64,000 bases of DNA, taken from assembly GCF_000633255.1 (NCBI RefSeq), contig NZ_AYMJ01000002.1, positions 173,509-237,508 of the forward strand, read 5' to 3'. Shown here piece after piece: positions 37,165 through 48,850 of this stretch. The DNA is from Pseudomonas sp. H1h (lineage in GTDB: Bacteria; Pseudomonadota; Gammaproteobacteria; Pseudomonadales; Pseudomonadaceae). Under the pieces are notes generated by a model. It saw only the letters and a program-made list of their open reading frames with translations, made no database searches and had not been told where the DNA came from. The stretch's first letter is position 1. Each line of letters starts with the position of its first letter. A program made the position numbers and the translations under genes.

Positions 37165-37206
37165 GAAAAAAAGCCGGGGTTTCGTTACCGATAACCCCGG
37201 CTTTTG
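37165..37206 (-). terminator. Terminator of cbrB
   Basis: Stem AAGCCGGGGTT/AACCCCGGCTT with an 11-base loop; on the minus strand it ends in seven T. It separates cbrB from crcZ, so crcZ needs its own promoter. Confidence 0.88.
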
Positions 37207-37276
37207 TTACGTGAAAGGACTGAGGTAACAGTTTTTTCACATCTTCAAGCGTTACCCGCACACTCGACAGGTAACG
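37205..37276 (-). promoter_or_regulatory. CbrB binding sites upstream of crcZ
   Basis: Perfect TGTTAC-N14-GTAACA at 37205-37230, the inverted repeat reported for CbrB, about 125-150 bases before the crcZ start. A second, looser repeat CGTTAC-N15-GTAACG lies at 37250-37276. Confidence 0.8.
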
Positions 37277-37277
37277 T

Positions 37278-38714
<1,437 letters not shown>

Positions 38715-38736
38715 TGATTCGATACTCTCGACGGTC

Positions 38737-41685
38737 TCAGTTCACAGCGGACGTCGCTTCGACATGGCGCGGTAAGGTCACCCGGATACGGGTGCCGCGC
38801 TGGCTTTGTACATCAGCCGGGCTGTCGATGGTGATTTGTCCATAATGCTCTTCAACGATGGAATAGACCAGTGCAAGGCCCAGACCGGTGCCTTCGCCAG
38901 GATCCTTGGTGGTGAAGAAAGGTTCGAACAATCGGTCCATGATGTTCTGCGGAATACCACTGCCTTCGTCCTCCACGATCAGATCGACCGTGTGTTCGCC
39001 GGCTTCACTCTTGACCCGCACCGCACTGCCCGCAGGCGATGCGTCACGGGCGTTGGAAAGCAGGTTGATCAGTACCTGGGCGAGCCGCTGCGGATCTCCT
39101 TCGACCCAGTGATCCGGATCGCACAGGTTATAGAACTGCACTTCGAAGTTGCGTCGGTTCAGGGCCAGCAGGCCAATCGCATCCTGTGCGACCTCGGCCA
39201 GACAGACGGGCTCGTCGCTGTGCTGATGACTGCCGGCATGGGCGAAGCTCATCAACGACTGCACGATGCGTGACACCCGCTTGGTCTGTTCGAGGATCTG
39301 TCCGCTGATTTCCGTGAGCTCGCCGTCTTCTTCGCGCTCTTCGCGCAGGTTCTGCGCCAGACAGGCGATACCGGTGATCGGGTTGCCGATTTCATGGGCC
39401 ACGCCGGCCGCCAGGCGACCGATGCTGGCCAGGCGCTCGGAGTGCACCAGTTTGTCTTCGAGCATCTGGGTTTCGGTCAAATCTTCCACCAACAGCACCA
39501 GGCCACTGTTGCCCGGTGCCAACGGTTCGTCGATCGCCGCTTTGTGCAGGTTCAGCCAACGGGTCTGGCCGTCGAGTGCCAGGTGCTGTTTGTGCAGGTG
39601 TTCGTCGGGCAGGTTGATGAAACCTTGCAGCAGTTGCTTCCACGGATCGGCGATGGTGCTCAGTCGCGAACCGACCACCCGCTGCGCGGCGATCCCGGTG
39701 AGTTCTTCCATCGCCTTGTTCCACATCAGGATCTCTTGATCCTTGGCCAGCGAGCAGACGCCCATCGGTAGCTCTTGCAGGGTCTGGCGGTGGTAGCGAC
39801 GCAATGCGTCGAGTTCGGCGGCCAGCCCGGTGAGGCGTGAGTGGTAATCCTCGAGGCGGCTTTCGATGAAGTGGATGTCTTCAGTGACGTAGTTTTCGCC
39901 GCCGGCCTTGTACGGCAGGAAGGTTTCGACCATGTCCTGGGCCACGCTCGGACCCATCAGGCCGGAGAGGTTGGCTTCGATGCGGTCACGCAGTCGGCGC
40001 AACGCATAGGGGCGGCGTTCGTCGAACGGCAGATAGAGATCGCGCAGGGCCTGCTCGACTTCCTTCTGTGCGGCCTTGGCGCCCAGGGGTTTGGCCAGTT
40101 GTGTGGCGAATTCCTGGGGGGAGGCGGCGTGCAGCTCGCGGCGTTGCGGACGACGCACGTTATCCACCGCGCAGGCTTCGGCGGCGCTGGCTTCTTCGGG
40201 GCTGGCGTTGGTGAACAGCGAGATCAGGGTGAACATCAATACGTTGGCCGCCAGCGAGGCGATGGCCGCCATGTGCCAACTGGTGTCGTCCAGCACGTAA
40301 ATCATGTTCAGCAGGGGGATGTAGAAACCCTGCAGATTGCCGACCAGCGGCAGCAGCATGGTCACCACCCACACCAGAATCCCCGCCAGCAGACCGGCGA
40401 TAAAGCCGCGACGGTTAGCGGTCGGCCAGTACAGCACCGAGAGCACGCCGGGCAGGAATTGCAGGGTGGCGACGAACGCGACGATGCCGAGGTTGGCCAG
40501 GTCTTGCCCGGCACCGAGCATCAGGTAAAAGCCGAAACCGGCCATGATGATCGCGACGATCAAGGCCCGGCGGGTCCACTTCAGCCAGCGATAGATGTTG
40601 CCTTCGGCGGGTGGCTGGTAGAGCGGCAGCACCAGGTGGTTCAGCGCCATGCCCGACAGCGCCAGGGTGGTGACGATGATCAGGCCACTGGCGGCCGACA
40701 GTCCGCCGACGTAAGCCAGCAATGCCAGCGGCTTGCTGTTGGCGGCGATGCCGATGCCGAGGGTGAAGTATTCCGGGTCGGTGGTGGCACCGAGCTTCAG
40801 GCCGGCCCAGAGAATCAGCGGCACCGCCAGGCTCATCAACAGCAGGAACAGCGGCAGGCCCCAGCTGGCGCTGACCAGCGAGCGCGGATTGAGGTTTTCG
40901 GTGAAGGTCATGTGATACATGTGCGGCATCACGATCGCCGAGGCGAAGAACACCAGCAACAGCGTGCGCCAAGGGCCTTCCTGGAGTGGCGTGTGCAGGG
41001 CGGCGAGGGCGGTCTGGTTCTGCAGAAGCCACAACTCGAGTTGTTGTGGACCGTCGAACACGCCATACAGCGCATAGAGGCCGACGCCGCCGAGGGCGAT
41101 CAACTTGATCACCGACTCGAAAGCAATCGCGAACACCAGCCCTTCGTGTTTCTCGCGTGTGGCGATATGCCGGGAGCCGAAGAAGATCGTGAACAGAATG
41201 ATCAGCGCACAGAATGCCAGGGCGACGCGGCTCTGGATCGGCTCGCCGGTGAGAATGCCAATGGAGTCGGCCACCGCCTGAATCTGCAACGCCAGCAGCG
41301 GCAGCACGCCGATCAGCATGAAGATCGTGGTCAGTGCGCCGGCCCAGGTGCTGCGAAAACGGAACGCAAACAGGTCTGCCAGCGACGACAGTTGATAGGT
41401 GCGGGTGATTTTCAGGATTGGGTAGAGCAACACCGGCGCCAGCAGAAACGCGCCGGACACCCCGAGATAGCTCGACAGAAAGCCGTAGCCGTACTGATAG
41501 GCCAGGCCGACCGTGCCATAAAACGCCCACGCACTGGCGTAAACCCCCAGCGACAGGGTGTAGGTCAGCGGGTGGCGAATGATCGCCCGCGGGATCATGC
41601 CCCGTTCACTGATCCAGGCAACTCCGAACAGCACCGCCAGGTATGCGGCGCTGATCAGGATCATCTGGGTCAGGCTAAAGCTCAT
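38737..41685 (-). CDS. cbrA: CbrA, sensor kinase with SLC5-like transporter domain
   Basis: A 982-residue protein. The first ~500 residues form about 13 membrane helices of the sodium/solute symporter (SLC5) family, known to transport histidine in P. putida; then a STAC-like linker, a PAS domain and a kinase with H-box [20 protein letters not shown] (His764) and ATP site DEGSGIP...[17 protein letters not shown] at 41685 (MSFSLTQM) matches CbrA of other species; ATG two codons upstream is possible. Both lie inside the end of cbrX. Confidence 0.95.
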   Translation of the reverse strand: MSFSLTQMILISAAYLAVLFGVAWISERGMIPRAIIRHPLTYTLSLGVYASAWAFYGTVGLAYQYGYGFLSSYLGVSGAFLLAPVLLYPILKITRTYQLSSLADLFAFRFRSTWAGALTTIFMLIGVLPLLALQIQAVADSIGILTGEPIQSRVALAFCALIILFTIFFGSRHIATREKHEGLVFAIAFESVIKLIALGGVGLYALYGVFDGPQQLELWLLQNQTALAALHTPLQEGPWRTLLLVFFASAIVMPHMYHMTFTENLNPRSLVSASWGLPLFLLLMSLAVPLILWAGLKLGATTDPEYFTLGIGIAANSKPLALLAYVGGLSAASGLIIVTTLALSGMALNHLVLPLYQPPAEGNIYRWLKWTRRALIVAIIMAGFGFYLMLGAGQDLANLGIVAFVATLQFLPGVLSVLYWPTANRRGFIAGLLAGILVWVVTMLLPLVGNLQGFYIPLLNMIYVLDDTSWHMAAIASLAANVLMFTLISLFTNASPEEASAAEACAVDNVRRPQRRELHAASPQEFATQLAKPLGAKAAQKEVEQALRDLYLPFDERRPYALRRLRDRIEANLSGLMGPSVAQDMVETFLPYKAGGENYVTEDIHFIESRLEDYHSRLTGLAAELDALRRYHRQTLQELPMGVCSLAKDQEILMWNKAMEELTGIAAQRVVGSRLSTIADPWKQLLQGFINLPDEHLHKQHLALDGQTRWLNLHKAAIDEPLAPGNSGLVLLVEDLTETQMLEDKLVHSERLASIGRLAAGVAHEIGNPITGIACLAQNLREEREEDGELTEISGQILEQTKRVSRIVQSLMSFAHAGSHQHSDEPVCLAEVAQDAIGLLALNRRNFEVQFYNLCDPDHWVEGDPQRLAQVLINLLSNARDASPAGSAVRVKSEAGEHTVDLIVEDEGSGIPQNIMDRLFEPFFTTKDPGEGTGLGLALVYSIVEEHYGQITIDSPADVQSQRGTRIRVTLPRHVEATSAVN

Positions 41686-41851
41686 CGGCATCTTTTTGGC
41701 TCTGCAGGATGAAGGTCACGACAATCAGGATCAACCAGAGCAGATACGGCCGATACCAGGCGCCCGTGGCGTCGATCCACCAATCCATGATGGCTGGAGA
41801 AAACAGATAGATTCCCACGACCAGAAGCAGGACCAAGCGATAGATGTACAT
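41675..41851 (-). CDS. cbrX: CbrX-like small membrane protein overlapping cbrA
   Basis: A 58-residue ORF read from the minus strand: MYIYRLVLLLVVGIYLFSPA, then MDWWIDATGAWYRPYL, a second hydrophobic stretch LLWLILIVVTFILQ and the tail SQKDADEL. It has two membrane helices. Its stop (41675-41677) lies 11 bases inside cbrA, which lacks a clear ribosome-binding site, so cbrA is probably translated by coupling to it. Pseudomonas cbrX in this position has been described as co-transcribed with cbrA. Confidence 0.8.
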   Translation of the reverse strand: MYIYRLVLLLVVGIYLFSPAIMDWWIDATGAWYRPYLLWLILIVVTFILQSQKDADEL

Positions 41852-41928
41852 CCCGGCCTCTCTTTTTTATGCGCGTGCCCGAAAACGTGCGGCGATGGTA
41901 ACGGATGGGCGCGCCACTGCAAGTGCCG

Positions 41929-42825
41929 TCATTGCAGTTGCGCTTCGGGCAGGGTCAGTGTGCGCGGGATCCGGGTCGCATCCCAGTGGTTTGCGCCCCA
42001 GTTCAGTAGCTCCTGCGGGGTGGCGTGAGCCAACTCGGCGCCGGGGTTCTGCCCCAGCGCGCGCAGGGCCCGCAGCAGCAAAGGGGTGGCTTGATCGGCC
42101 TCCAGTGGCGGCGAGCGGTAGGATTTGCCGAGCTTGTTGCCGTCCGGTTGCGTGATCAATGGCAGGTGCAGGTAGCGTGGCTGACGAAAACCCAGCAGTT
42201 CTTGAAGGTAGAGCTGGCGCGGGGTGGAGTCGAGCAGATCGGCGCCGCGCACGATGTCGGTGATGCCTTGCCAGGCGTCATCCAGCACGACTGCCAGTTG
42301 ATAGGCGTACAAGCCATCGCGGCGGCGAATCACGAAATCGCCGACTTCGCGCCCCAGATGCTGGCGAAACTCGCCCTGCACCCGGTCGATGAAGTGATAT
42401 TCCAGTTCCGGCACGCGCAGGCGGATCGCCGCGTCTTGCTGCTCATGCCCGGCATTGCGGCACAGCCCCGGATAAATGCCGTGATACGGCTCCAGTTGTT
42501 TGCGCGAACAGGTGCAGGCGTAGGCAAGGCCATGGTTGAACAGGCTGTTGAGGATTTGCGCGTAGGCCTCGTGCCGGTCACTCTGGCGCACCATTTCGCC
42601 GTCCCATTCGAAACCGTAGCTTTCCAGCGCCTTGAGAATCGCTGCCTGCGCGCCGGGCTCCTCCCGGGGCGGATCAAGATCTTCCATGCGCACCAGCCAG
42701 CGCCCGCCCACTGCGCGTGCGTCGAGGTAAGAGGCGAGGGCGGCGACCAGCGAGCCGAAGTGCAGATGGCCACTGGGTGTCGGGGCGAAGCGGCCAATGT
42801 AGGCGGGGGAGGTTTTGGCAGTCAT
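41929..42825 (-). CDS. gluQ: GluQRS, glutamyl-Q tRNA(Asp) synthetase
   Basis: A 298-residue truncated glutamyl-tRNA synthetase lacking the anticodon-binding domain. It attaches Glu to queuosine of tRNA-Asp. Motifs: GRFAPTPSGHLHFGSLVAALASY (HIGH-like), RMEDLDPPRE, four zinc Cys/Tyr positions (CTCSRKQ...YHGIYPGLC), and KLGKSYRS (KMSKS-like). ATG at 42825 chosen; the upstream extension runs through a REP element. Pairs with dksA as in E. coli. Confidence 0.93.
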   Translation of the reverse strand: MTAKTSPAYIGRFAPTPSGHLHFGSLVAALASYLDARAVGGRWLVRMEDLDPPREEPGAQAAILKALESYGFEWDGEMVRQSDRHEAYAQILNSLFNHGLAYACTCSRKQLEPYHGIYPGLCRNAGHEQQDAAIRLRVPELEYHFIDRVQGEFRQHLGREVGDFVIRRRDGLYAYQLAVVLDDAWQGITDIVRGADLLDSTPRQLYLQELLGFRQPRYLHLPLITQPDGNKLGKSYRSPPLEADQATPLLLRALRALGQNPGAELAHATPQELLNWGANHWDATRIPRTLTLPEAQLQ

Positions 42826-42864
42826 GAGGACAATATAATTTTCAGGGTTCGCGCACATTACCCC

Positions 42865-42955
42865 CTGTGGGAGCGGGCTTGCTCGCGAATGCGTCGGATC
42901 AGACACGTTTATGTTGAATGACACATTGTATTCGGGAGCAAGCCCCCTCCCACAA
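42865..42955. repeat. REPIN upstream of gluQ, one arm mutated
   Basis: Intact arm GTGGGAGCGGGCTTGCTCGC faces an arm with changes (TTCGGGAGCAAGCCCCCTCC). It separates dksA from gluQ. Confidence 0.82.
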
Positions 42956-42973
42956 AGGCAAAAGGCAGAAACA

Positions 42974-43003
42974 AAAACGGAGCGTTCGCACGCTCCGTTT
43001 TTC
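42974..43003 (-). terminator. Terminator of dksA
   Basis: AACGGAGCGT-TCGC-ACGCTCCGTT with T-runs on both strands, 14 bases after the dksA stop. Confidence 0.92.
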
Positions 43004-43016
43004 GTTCAAGTCGAGA

Positions 43017-43460
43017 TTACTTGCCGACCTGCTTTTCCTTGATTTCCGCCAGGGTCTTGCAGTCGATGCACAGATCCGCGGTAGGACGGGCTTCGAGGCG
43101 CTTGACGCCGATCTCGATGCCGCAGGACTCGCACCAGCCGTATTCTTCGTCCTGAATCAGTTCGAGGGTCTTGTCGATCTTCTTGATCAACTTGCGCTCG
43201 CGGTCGCGGGCGCGCAGCTCGAGGGCGAATTCTTCTTCCTGGCTGGCACGGTCGGCCGGGTCAGGGAAGTTGGCTGCTTCGTCTTTCATGTGATCAACAG
43301 TGCGATCGACTTCCTGCATCAAGTCCTGTTTCCACTTGTTCAGGATCTTGGTGAAGTGCGCGCGCATCGGGGCGCCCATGTACTCTTCGCCGGCCTTCGG
43401 AACATAAGGTTCGAAGCCGCTGATCGTCGCTTGCTGCTGTTGCTTTGCTTGGGTGGGCAT
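43017..43460 (-). CDS. dksA: DksA, RNA polymerase-binding transcription factor
   Basis: A 147-residue factor that works with ppGpp on rRNA and amino acid promoters. Coiled-coil with the acidic tip DPADRASQEEEFALELRARDRERK, and a four-Cys zinc finger CESCGIEIG...LCIDCKTLAE. It would act on GC-rich discriminators such as those of the tRNA and rRNA-type promoters in this window. Confidence 0.97.
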   Translation of the reverse strand: MPTQAKQQQQATISGFEPYVPKAGEEYMGAPMRAHFTKILNKWKQDLMQEVDRTVDHMKDEAANFPDPADRASQEEEFALELRARDRERKLIKKIDKTLELIQDEEYGWCESCGIEIGVKRLEARPTADLCIDCKTLAEIKEKQVGK

Positions 43461-43793
43461 GAAATGGACCGCCTCTACTCTTGTAATCCATTGCGCAGGA
43501 TTGCTCCATCACCGACACCTGCCGGCCCTGCGGCTGCAAGCGGGCGAACTTACCAGATCAATTCGGCCTGCGCTACTCCCGGATGTCGAGGTCCCGGCGG
43601 GTGGCGCTTGCAAATGTTTGGCAAGCCGTGTCTGGTGGTGTTGAAGACCTGTTCAATCACTGATTTTAGTCAATCCTGGAGCGTACGCTCATATCGTTAC
43701 AGTCCAGCGTTCTTGAGGCTGTGACCGCGATGGGTTCTCGCTCGTTCCGGCAGATGGGTAGAATCGTTTCTTTTTCCCGTCGAAGGAAGGCCA
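43461..43793. other. Intergenic region between dksA and the aminotransferase gene
   Basis: 333 bases between two divergent genes. I see no ORF of quality. A TAGAAT at about 43760 may be a -10 for the rightward gene, but its -35 is poor. The leftward dksA promoter is not obvious. Confidence 0.5.
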
Positions 43794-44966
43794 ATGGCTC
43801 AGCCCTACAGTGCGCGCAGTCGTGCGATCGAACCGTTCCATGTGATGGCGCTGCTGGCGCGGGCCAACGAATTGCAGGCTGAAGGCCACGACGTTATCCA
43901 TCTGGAAATCGGCGAACCAGACTTCACCACGGCTGAGCCGATCATCCGCGCAGGCCAAGCGGCGCTAACGGCGGGCAAGACCCGCTACACCGCCGCGCGC
44001 GGCATTCCCGAGCTGCGCGAGGCGATTTCCGGTTTCTATCAACAACGTTATGGCCTGAACATCGACCCGCGACGGATTCTGATCACCCCCGGTGGCTCCG
44101 GCGCCCTGTTACTGGCCAGCGCCTTGCTGGTGGACCCTGGCAAACACTGGCTTTTGGCGGACCCCGGTTATCCGTGCAACCGGCACTTCCTGCGTCTGGT
44201 CGAAGGCGCGGCGCAGCTGGTTCCGGTCGGGCCGGACGTACGTTATCAACTGACCCCGGATCTGGTGGCGCGGCACTGGGATCACGACAGTGTCGGTGCG
44301 TTGGTGGCCTCGCCGGCCAACCCTACCGGGACGATCCTGACCCGTGATGAGCTGGCCGGGTTATCCACAGCGATCAAGGCGCGGCACGGGCATTTGGTGG
44401 TGGATGAGATTTATCACGGCCTGACCTATGGCACCGACGCGGCGAGTGTGCTGGAAGTCGATGACAGTGCCTTTGTGCTCAACAGTTTTTCCAAATATTT
44501 TGGCATGACCGGTTGGCGTCTCGGCTGGCTGGTGGCGCCTGACGCGGCAGTCGGGGAACTGGAAAAACTCGCGCAGAACCTCTACATCAGCGCGCCGAGC
44601 ATGGCGCAGTACGCGGCACTGGCGTGCTTCGAACCAGACACCATCGCCATTCTCGAAGAGCGCCGCGCTGAATTCGGTCGCCGCCGGGACTTCCTCCTGC
44701 CGGCGTTGCGCGAGTTGGGTTTCAATATCGCCGTCGAGCCGGAAGGGGCGTTCTACTTGTACGCCGATATCAGCCGGTTCGGCGGTGATGCCTTCGCGTT
44801 CTGCCGTCATTTCCTCGAAACCGAGCATGTTGCCTTTACCCCGGGACTGGATTTCGGCCGTTATCAAGCCGGCCACCATGTGCGTTTTGCCTACACGCAA
44901 AACCTCCCTCGCTTACAGGAAGCGGTGGAACGAATCGCCCGTGGCCTGAAGAGCTGGCAAGGCTGA
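43794..44966 (+). CDS. Class I/II PLP-dependent aminotransferase
   Basis: A 390-residue fold-type I aminotransferase related to aspartate aminotransferases. Conserved points: [53 protein letters not shown] and the PLP-lysine motif [15 protein letters not shown], with the terminal Arg in [10 protein letters not shown]. Substrate not certain; annotated in P. aeruginosa near sfsA/dksA as a probable aminotransferase. Its stop overlaps the sfsA start by one base (TGATG). Confidence 0.88.
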   Translation: MAQPYSARSRAIEPFHVMALLARANELQAEGHDVIHLEIGEPDFTTAEPIIRAGQAALTAGKTRYTAARGIPELREAISGFYQQRYGLNIDPRRILITPGGSGALLLASALLVDPGKHWLLADPGYPCNRHFLRLVEGAAQLVPVGPDVRYQLTPDLVARHWDHDSVGALVASPANPTGTILTRDELAGLSTAIKARHGHLVVDEIYHGLTYGTDAASVLEVDDSAFVLNSFSKYFGMTGWRLGWLVAPDAAVGELEKLAQNLYISAPSMAQYAALACFEPDTIAILEERRAEFGRRRDFLLPALRELGFNIAVEPEGAFYLYADISRFGGDAFAFCRHFLETEHVAFTPGLDFGRYQAGHHVRFAYTQNLPRLQEAVERIARGLKSWQG

Positions 44967-45679
44967 TGCGTTTTTATCCTGCTCTGGAAGAGGCGCGACT
45001 GATTCGCCGCTACAAACGGTTTCTCGCCGATGTTGAAACGATCAACGGTGAACTGTTGACCCTGCACTGCCCGAACACCGGTTCGATGCTCAATTGCCAG
45101 GTTGAGGGCGGCCAGGTGTGGTTCAGCCGTTCCAACGATCCCAAACGCAAGCTGCCCGGAACCTGGGAAATCGGCGAAACCCCGCAGGGCCGGCTGTTTT
45201 GCGTGAACACCGGCCGCGCCAACGCCTTGGTCGAAGAAGCCTTGCAGGCTGGGGTCATCAGCGAGTTGAACGGTTTTACCGCGCTGAAACGCGAAGTGGC
45301 GTACGGTCAGGAAAACAGCCGCATCGACTTTCGCCTCGAATACCCAAGCGGCCCAGCCTATGTGGAGGTGAAAAGCGTCACCCTGGGTTTCGACGGGACG
45401 AATGTGGCGGCGTTTCCCGATGCGGTCACCCAGCGCGGCGCCAAGCACCTGCGCGAGCTGGCGCATCTGGCCCGGGACGGTATTCGTGCGGTGCAGTTGT
45501 ATTGCGTCAATCTCAGCGGGATCGAGGCGGTGCGCCCGGCGCAGGAAATCGATTCGGCCTACGCTGACGCACTGCGTGAAGCGGTGGCGTGCGGGGTCGA
45601 GGTACTGGCCTACGGCGTGCGCTTAAGCCACGAAGAGATGGTGATCGACCGGCGGCTGAACGTCCTGCTTAACGGTTAA
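44966..45679 (+). CDS. sfsA: SfsA, sugar fermentation stimulation protein homologue
   Basis: A 237-residue SfsA family protein ([53 protein letters not shown]). The family has an OB-fold and a nuclease-like core with EVKSV; its role is not settled, earlier linked to maltose gene expression. It overlaps the preceding gene by one base and the convergent Rieske gene by four bases. Confidence 0.92.
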   Translation: MRFYPALEEARLIRRYKRFLADVETINGELLTLHCPNTGSMLNCQVEGGQVWFSRSNDPKRKLPGTWEIGETPQGRLFCVNTGRANALVEEALQAGVISELNGFTALKREVAYGQENSRIDFRLEYPSGPAYVEVKSVTLGFDGTNVAAFPDAVTQRGAKHLRELAHLARDGIRAVQLYCVNLSGIEAVRPAQEIDSAYADALREAVACGVEVLAYGVRLSHEEMVIDRRLNVLLNG

Positions 45680-45993
45680 ACATCGATCCACAGCCCTTGT
45701 GCATCCTCGCGGCAAGGGATGGCGGTCAGGGATTGCCCGGCGCAGGGGCCGGCGACGCATTGGCCGTCCTCGATCAGAAACAGTGCGCCGTGAGTTGCGC
45801 ACTGAATCAGGCTGTTGCTCGGGTCGAGAAACTGGTCTGGGTGCCATTCCAGCCCGACGCCGCGGTGCGGGCAACGGTTCAGATAGACATACGCCTGCCC
45901 CTCGCGGCGCACGGCAAACAGTCTGTTTCCGTCGATGTCGAACCCTCGGCTGCCGGCCTCGGCCAGATCGGCGCCCGCGCACAAAAACTTCAT
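45676..45993 (-). CDS. Rieske [2Fe-2S] ferredoxin-like protein
   Basis: A 105-residue single Rieske domain with CPH ([12 protein letters not shown]) and CATHG motifs that ligate a 2Fe-2S cluster. No catalytic domain is attached, so it is probably an electron carrier. ATG at 45993 is chosen; the longer frame is not Rieske-like. It is divergent from the hemin transporter over a Fur-box-like site, which suggests iron regulation but this is inference. Confidence 0.88.
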   Translation of the reverse strand: MKFLCAGADLAEAGSRGFDIDGNRLFAVRREGQAYVYLNRCPHRGVGLEWHPDQFLDPSNSLIQCATHGALFLIEDGQCVAGPCAGQSLTAIPCREDAQGLWIDV

Positions 45994-46042
45994 GGCTATC
46001 CTCAAGTGTCGGCTCGTCACGGGAGATGTCCGAGCTTGACGT

Positions 46043-46061
46043 ATAAATGCAAACAATTATC
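46043..46061. promoter_or_regulatory. Fur-box-like site between the Rieske and hemin uptake genes
   Basis: ATAAATGCAAACAATTATC matches the 19-base Fur consensus GATAATGATAATCATTATC at 12 positions. It overlaps TTGACG at 46036 and lies about 95 bases before hmuT. Confidence 0.55.
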
Positions 46062-46156
46062 AAATGGCCGCCTTCATCCGCCGTGCGGTGACCGATGCCT
46101 AGGATACTTGGCCCGTTGTCCCGATGCGCGGAAAAACCTGTTCAAGGAAGCTGTGT

Positions 46157-47029
46157 ATGCGCCTGAAAACCCGCGTTGCTGTGCTGTGTGTCGGACTTTT
46201 CGTCAGCCACCAGGCTGCAGCGGCTGATTTGCCGCAACGCTGGGTGAGCGCCGGGGGCGGATTGTCGGAGTGGGTCAGTGCGCTGGGCGGCGAGACGAAA
46301 CTGGTCGGCGTCGACACCACCAGTCAGCACCCGCAATCGCTGAAGGCACTGCCGAGCATCGGCTATCAGCGCAGTCTGTCTTCGGAAGGCATTCTCAGCC
46401 TGCGTCCGGACATTCTGATCGGCACCGAAGAAATGGGCCCGCCGCCGGTTCTGGCGCAAGTGAGGAATGCCAAGGTACAGGTGGAGCTGTTTTCCGCGCA
46501 GCCGGATCTGCCAACCCTGCAAAAGAACGTCACGCACCTGGGACAATTGCTCGGCGCCGAGGCGCAAGCGGCTCAACTGCTGCAAAGCTATCAACAGCAA
46601 CTCGATGCGCTGAAACAGCGAGTCAGTCAATTGCAGGCCAATCACAAGGCGCCGGGCGTTCTGGTGCTGATCGGACATGCAGGTGGCAAGCTGTTGATTG
46701 CTGGCAAGGACACGGCTGCCGACTGGATGTTGCAACAGGCCGGCGGGCATAACCTGGCGACGCATACCGGTTACAAACCGTTCTCAGTGGAATCGTTGGC
46801 GGGGCTCGATCCTGAAGTCTTGGTGTTCGCTGATCGCGCGTTGAGCGGTGAGGCGGCGAAAACGGCGCTGTTCAAGGAAAACCCTATTCTCGACTCAAGC
46901 CGCGCTGTCAAGGCCGGACGGGTGCTGGAGCTGGACCCGACGTTGCTGGTTGGCGGCCTCGGGCCGCGTTTGCCAGCGGCGTTGAGGACCTTGTCTGACG
47001 GTTTCTACCCGACCAAGGGCAACCCATGA
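46157..47029 (+). CDS. hmuT: Hemin ABC transporter, periplasmic binding protein (HmuT/PhuT)
   Basis: A 290-residue class III solute-binding protein with signal peptide ending QAAAA. Tyr70 in IGYQRSLSSEGIL aligns with the heme-ligating tyrosine of P. aeruginosa PhuT. ATG at 46157 begins the signal peptide. Overlaps hmuU by four bases. Takes heme in the periplasm and gives it to HmuUV. Confidence 0.93.
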   Translation: MRLKTRVAVLCVGLFVSHQAAAADLPQRWVSAGGGLSEWVSALGGETKLVGVDTTSQHPQSLKALPSIGYQRSLSSEGILSLRPDILIGTEEMGPPPVLAQVRNAKVQVELFSAQPDLPTLQKNVTHLGQLLGAEAQAAQLLQSYQQQLDALKQRVSQLQANHKAPGVLVLIGHAGGKLLIAGKDTAADWMLQQAGGHNLATHTGYKPFSVESLAGLDPEVLVFADRALSGEAAKTALFKENPILDSSRAVKAGRVLELDPTLLVGGLGPRLPAALRTLSDGFYPTKGNP

Positions 47030-48063
47030 CCACATTGGTCAAACCCCGCAGCCTGTTCGTTGGCCTGACGCTGTTGTGTCTGCTGGCCATCTGGCTGTCG
47101 CTGGCGCTGGGACCGGTCAGCCTGCCGCTGTTCGATACCCTGCGCGCAGCGTTGCGCATGCTCGGTGTGCCGCTGGCGCCGGACGGTCTGGAGCAGGCTG
47201 AGCTGATTCTCGGGCAGATTCGCTTGCCGCGCACCTTGCTCGGGCTGGCCGTCGGCGGTGTGCTGGCGTTGTCCGGTGTGGCGATGCAGGGCTTGTTTCG
47301 CAATCCGTTGGCCGATCCGGGATTGGTCGGGGTGTCCAGCGGTGCTGCGTTGGGCGCAGCGATTGCGATTGTCGGCGGTGCGTTTTTTGGCGGCTTGCCG
47401 GAGTGGTTCGGGCCGTATTTGCTGTCGGCGTGTGCGTTTCTCGGTGGGCTGGGGGTGACGGCGCTGGTCTATCGACTCGGCCGCCGCAACGGTCAGACCA
47501 ACGTGGCGACCATGCTGCTGGCGGGGATTGCCCTGACTGCGCTGGCAAGCTCGGCGGTGGGGCTGTTCACTTATCTGGCGGATGACGCGACCCTGCGTAC
47601 GCTGACGTTCTGGAATCTGGGCAGCCTCAACGGCGCCAGTTACGCACGGCTCTGGCCGCTGCTGATCATCAGCGCCGGCGTTGCGCTGTGGTTGCCGCGC
47701 CGCGCCAAGGCCCTGAATGCCTTGCTGCTCGGTGAGTCCGAGGCAGGGCATCTGGGTATCGATGTCGAGCGGCTCAAGCGCGAATTGGTATTTTGCACCG
47801 CGCTGGGTGTCGGTGCGGCAGTGGCGGCGGCGGGGATGATCGGTTTCGTCGGGTTGGTGGTGCCGCATCTGGTGCGCTTGCTGGCCGGGCCGGATCATCG
47901 GGTGCTGTTGCCAGCCTCGGTGTTGGCCGGGGCCAGTCTGTTGTTGCTGGCGGATCTGGTGGCGCGGCTGGCGCTGGCGCCGGCGGAGTTGCCGATCGGC
48001 ATTGTCACCGCGTTTATCGGCGCACCGTTCTTCCTTTATCTGCTGTTGCGAGGGCGTGCCTGA
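47026..48063 (+). CDS. hmuU: Hemin ABC transporter permease (HmuU/PhuU)
   Basis: A 345-residue FecCD/BtuC-type permease with about ten membrane helices ([50 protein letters not shown] and the cytoplasmic coupling region [19 protein letters not shown]). Overlaps hmuT (ATGA) and hmuV (TGATG), so the three are coupled. Confidence 0.94.
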   Translation: MTTLVKPRSLFVGLTLLCLLAIWLSLALGPVSLPLFDTLRAALRMLGVPLAPDGLEQAELILGQIRLPRTLLGLAVGGVLALSGVAMQGLFRNPLADPGLVGVSSGAALGAAIAIVGGAFFGGLPEWFGPYLLSACAFLGGLGVTALVYRLGRRNGQTNVATMLLAGIALTALASSAVGLFTYLADDATLRTLTFWNLGSLNGASYARLWPLLIISAGVALWLPRRAKALNALLLGESEAGHLGIDVERLKRELVFCTALGVGAAVAAAGMIGFVGLVVPHLVRLLAGPDHRVLLPASVLAGASLLLLADLVARLALAPAELPIGIVTAFIGAPFFLYLLLRGRA

Positions 48064-48830
48064 TGCTGCGTGCGCACAATCTGCATATCCGCCGCGGCCG
48101 CAAGACGGTGCTCAGCGAGGTCAGCCTGCAGCTTGAACCGGGCGAAGTGCTGGGGGTGTTGGGGCCGAATGGCGCGGGTAAAAGCACATTGCTCGGCGCC
48201 CTCTGCGGTGAACTGGCGGTCAGCGAGGGCGAGGTTTCGCTGGATGGTCAGGCCTTGAGCCGCTGGACGGGTGCGCAACGCGCGCAACGTCTGGCGGTGT
48301 TGCCGCAGGTGTCGACGCTGGACTTTGCCTTTCGCGTTGAGGAGGTGGTTGGCATGGGCCGCTTGCCTTATCAGAGCGGTCGGGTGCGCGATGACGAGAT
48401 CGTTGCGGCAGCGCTGGACGCTGCGGATGCCGGGCATCTGAGCGGGCGCAGTTATCTGGCGCTGTCGGGTGGCGAACGTCAGCGTGTGCATCTGGCGCGG
48501 GTGCTGGCGCAACTGTGGCCGGGGCAGGCCGGGCAAAGCTTGTTGCTCGACGAGCCAACGTCGATGCTCGATCCGCTGCATCAACATACGACGCTGCAAG
48601 CGGTGCGCGAATTTGCCGATCGTGGCGCGGCAGTGCTGGTCATCCTGCATGATCTGAATCTGGCGGCGCGCTATTGTGATCGTGTGTTGTTGCTCGAAGG
48701 CGGGCGCCCGGTGGCGCTGGATACGCCGCAACAGGTCTTGCGACCGGATACGCTCAAAGCCGTGTTCGGTCTTGAAGTGTTGGTGCAGCCGCACCCGGAA
48801 CGTGGGCATCCGCTGATCATCGCCCGCTGA
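48063..48830 (+). CDS. hmuV: Hemin ABC transporter ATP-binding protein (HmuV/PhuV)
   Basis: A 255-residue ABC ATPase with Walker [10 protein letters not shown] (34-42), signature [15 protein letters not shown], Walker [13 protein letters not shown] and His loop [14 protein letters not shown] at 48063 overlaps the hmuU stop; an upstream frame is inside hmuU. Twenty bases precede the lipoprotein gene. Confidence 0.94.
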   Translation: MLRAHNLHIRRGRKTVLSEVSLQLEPGEVLGVLGPNGAGKSTLLGALCGELAVSEGEVSLDGQALSRWTGAQRAQRLAVLPQVSTLDFAFRVEEVVGMGRLPYQSGRVRDDEIVAAALDAADAGHLSGRSYLALSGGERQRVHLARVLAQLWPGQAGQSLLLDEPTSMLDPLHQHTTLQAVREFADRGAAVLVILHDLNLAARYCDRVLLLEGGRPVALDTPQQVLRPDTLKAVFGLEVLVQPHPERGHPLIIAR

Positions 48831-48850
48831 TTTCTCATCGAGGTGATGGC

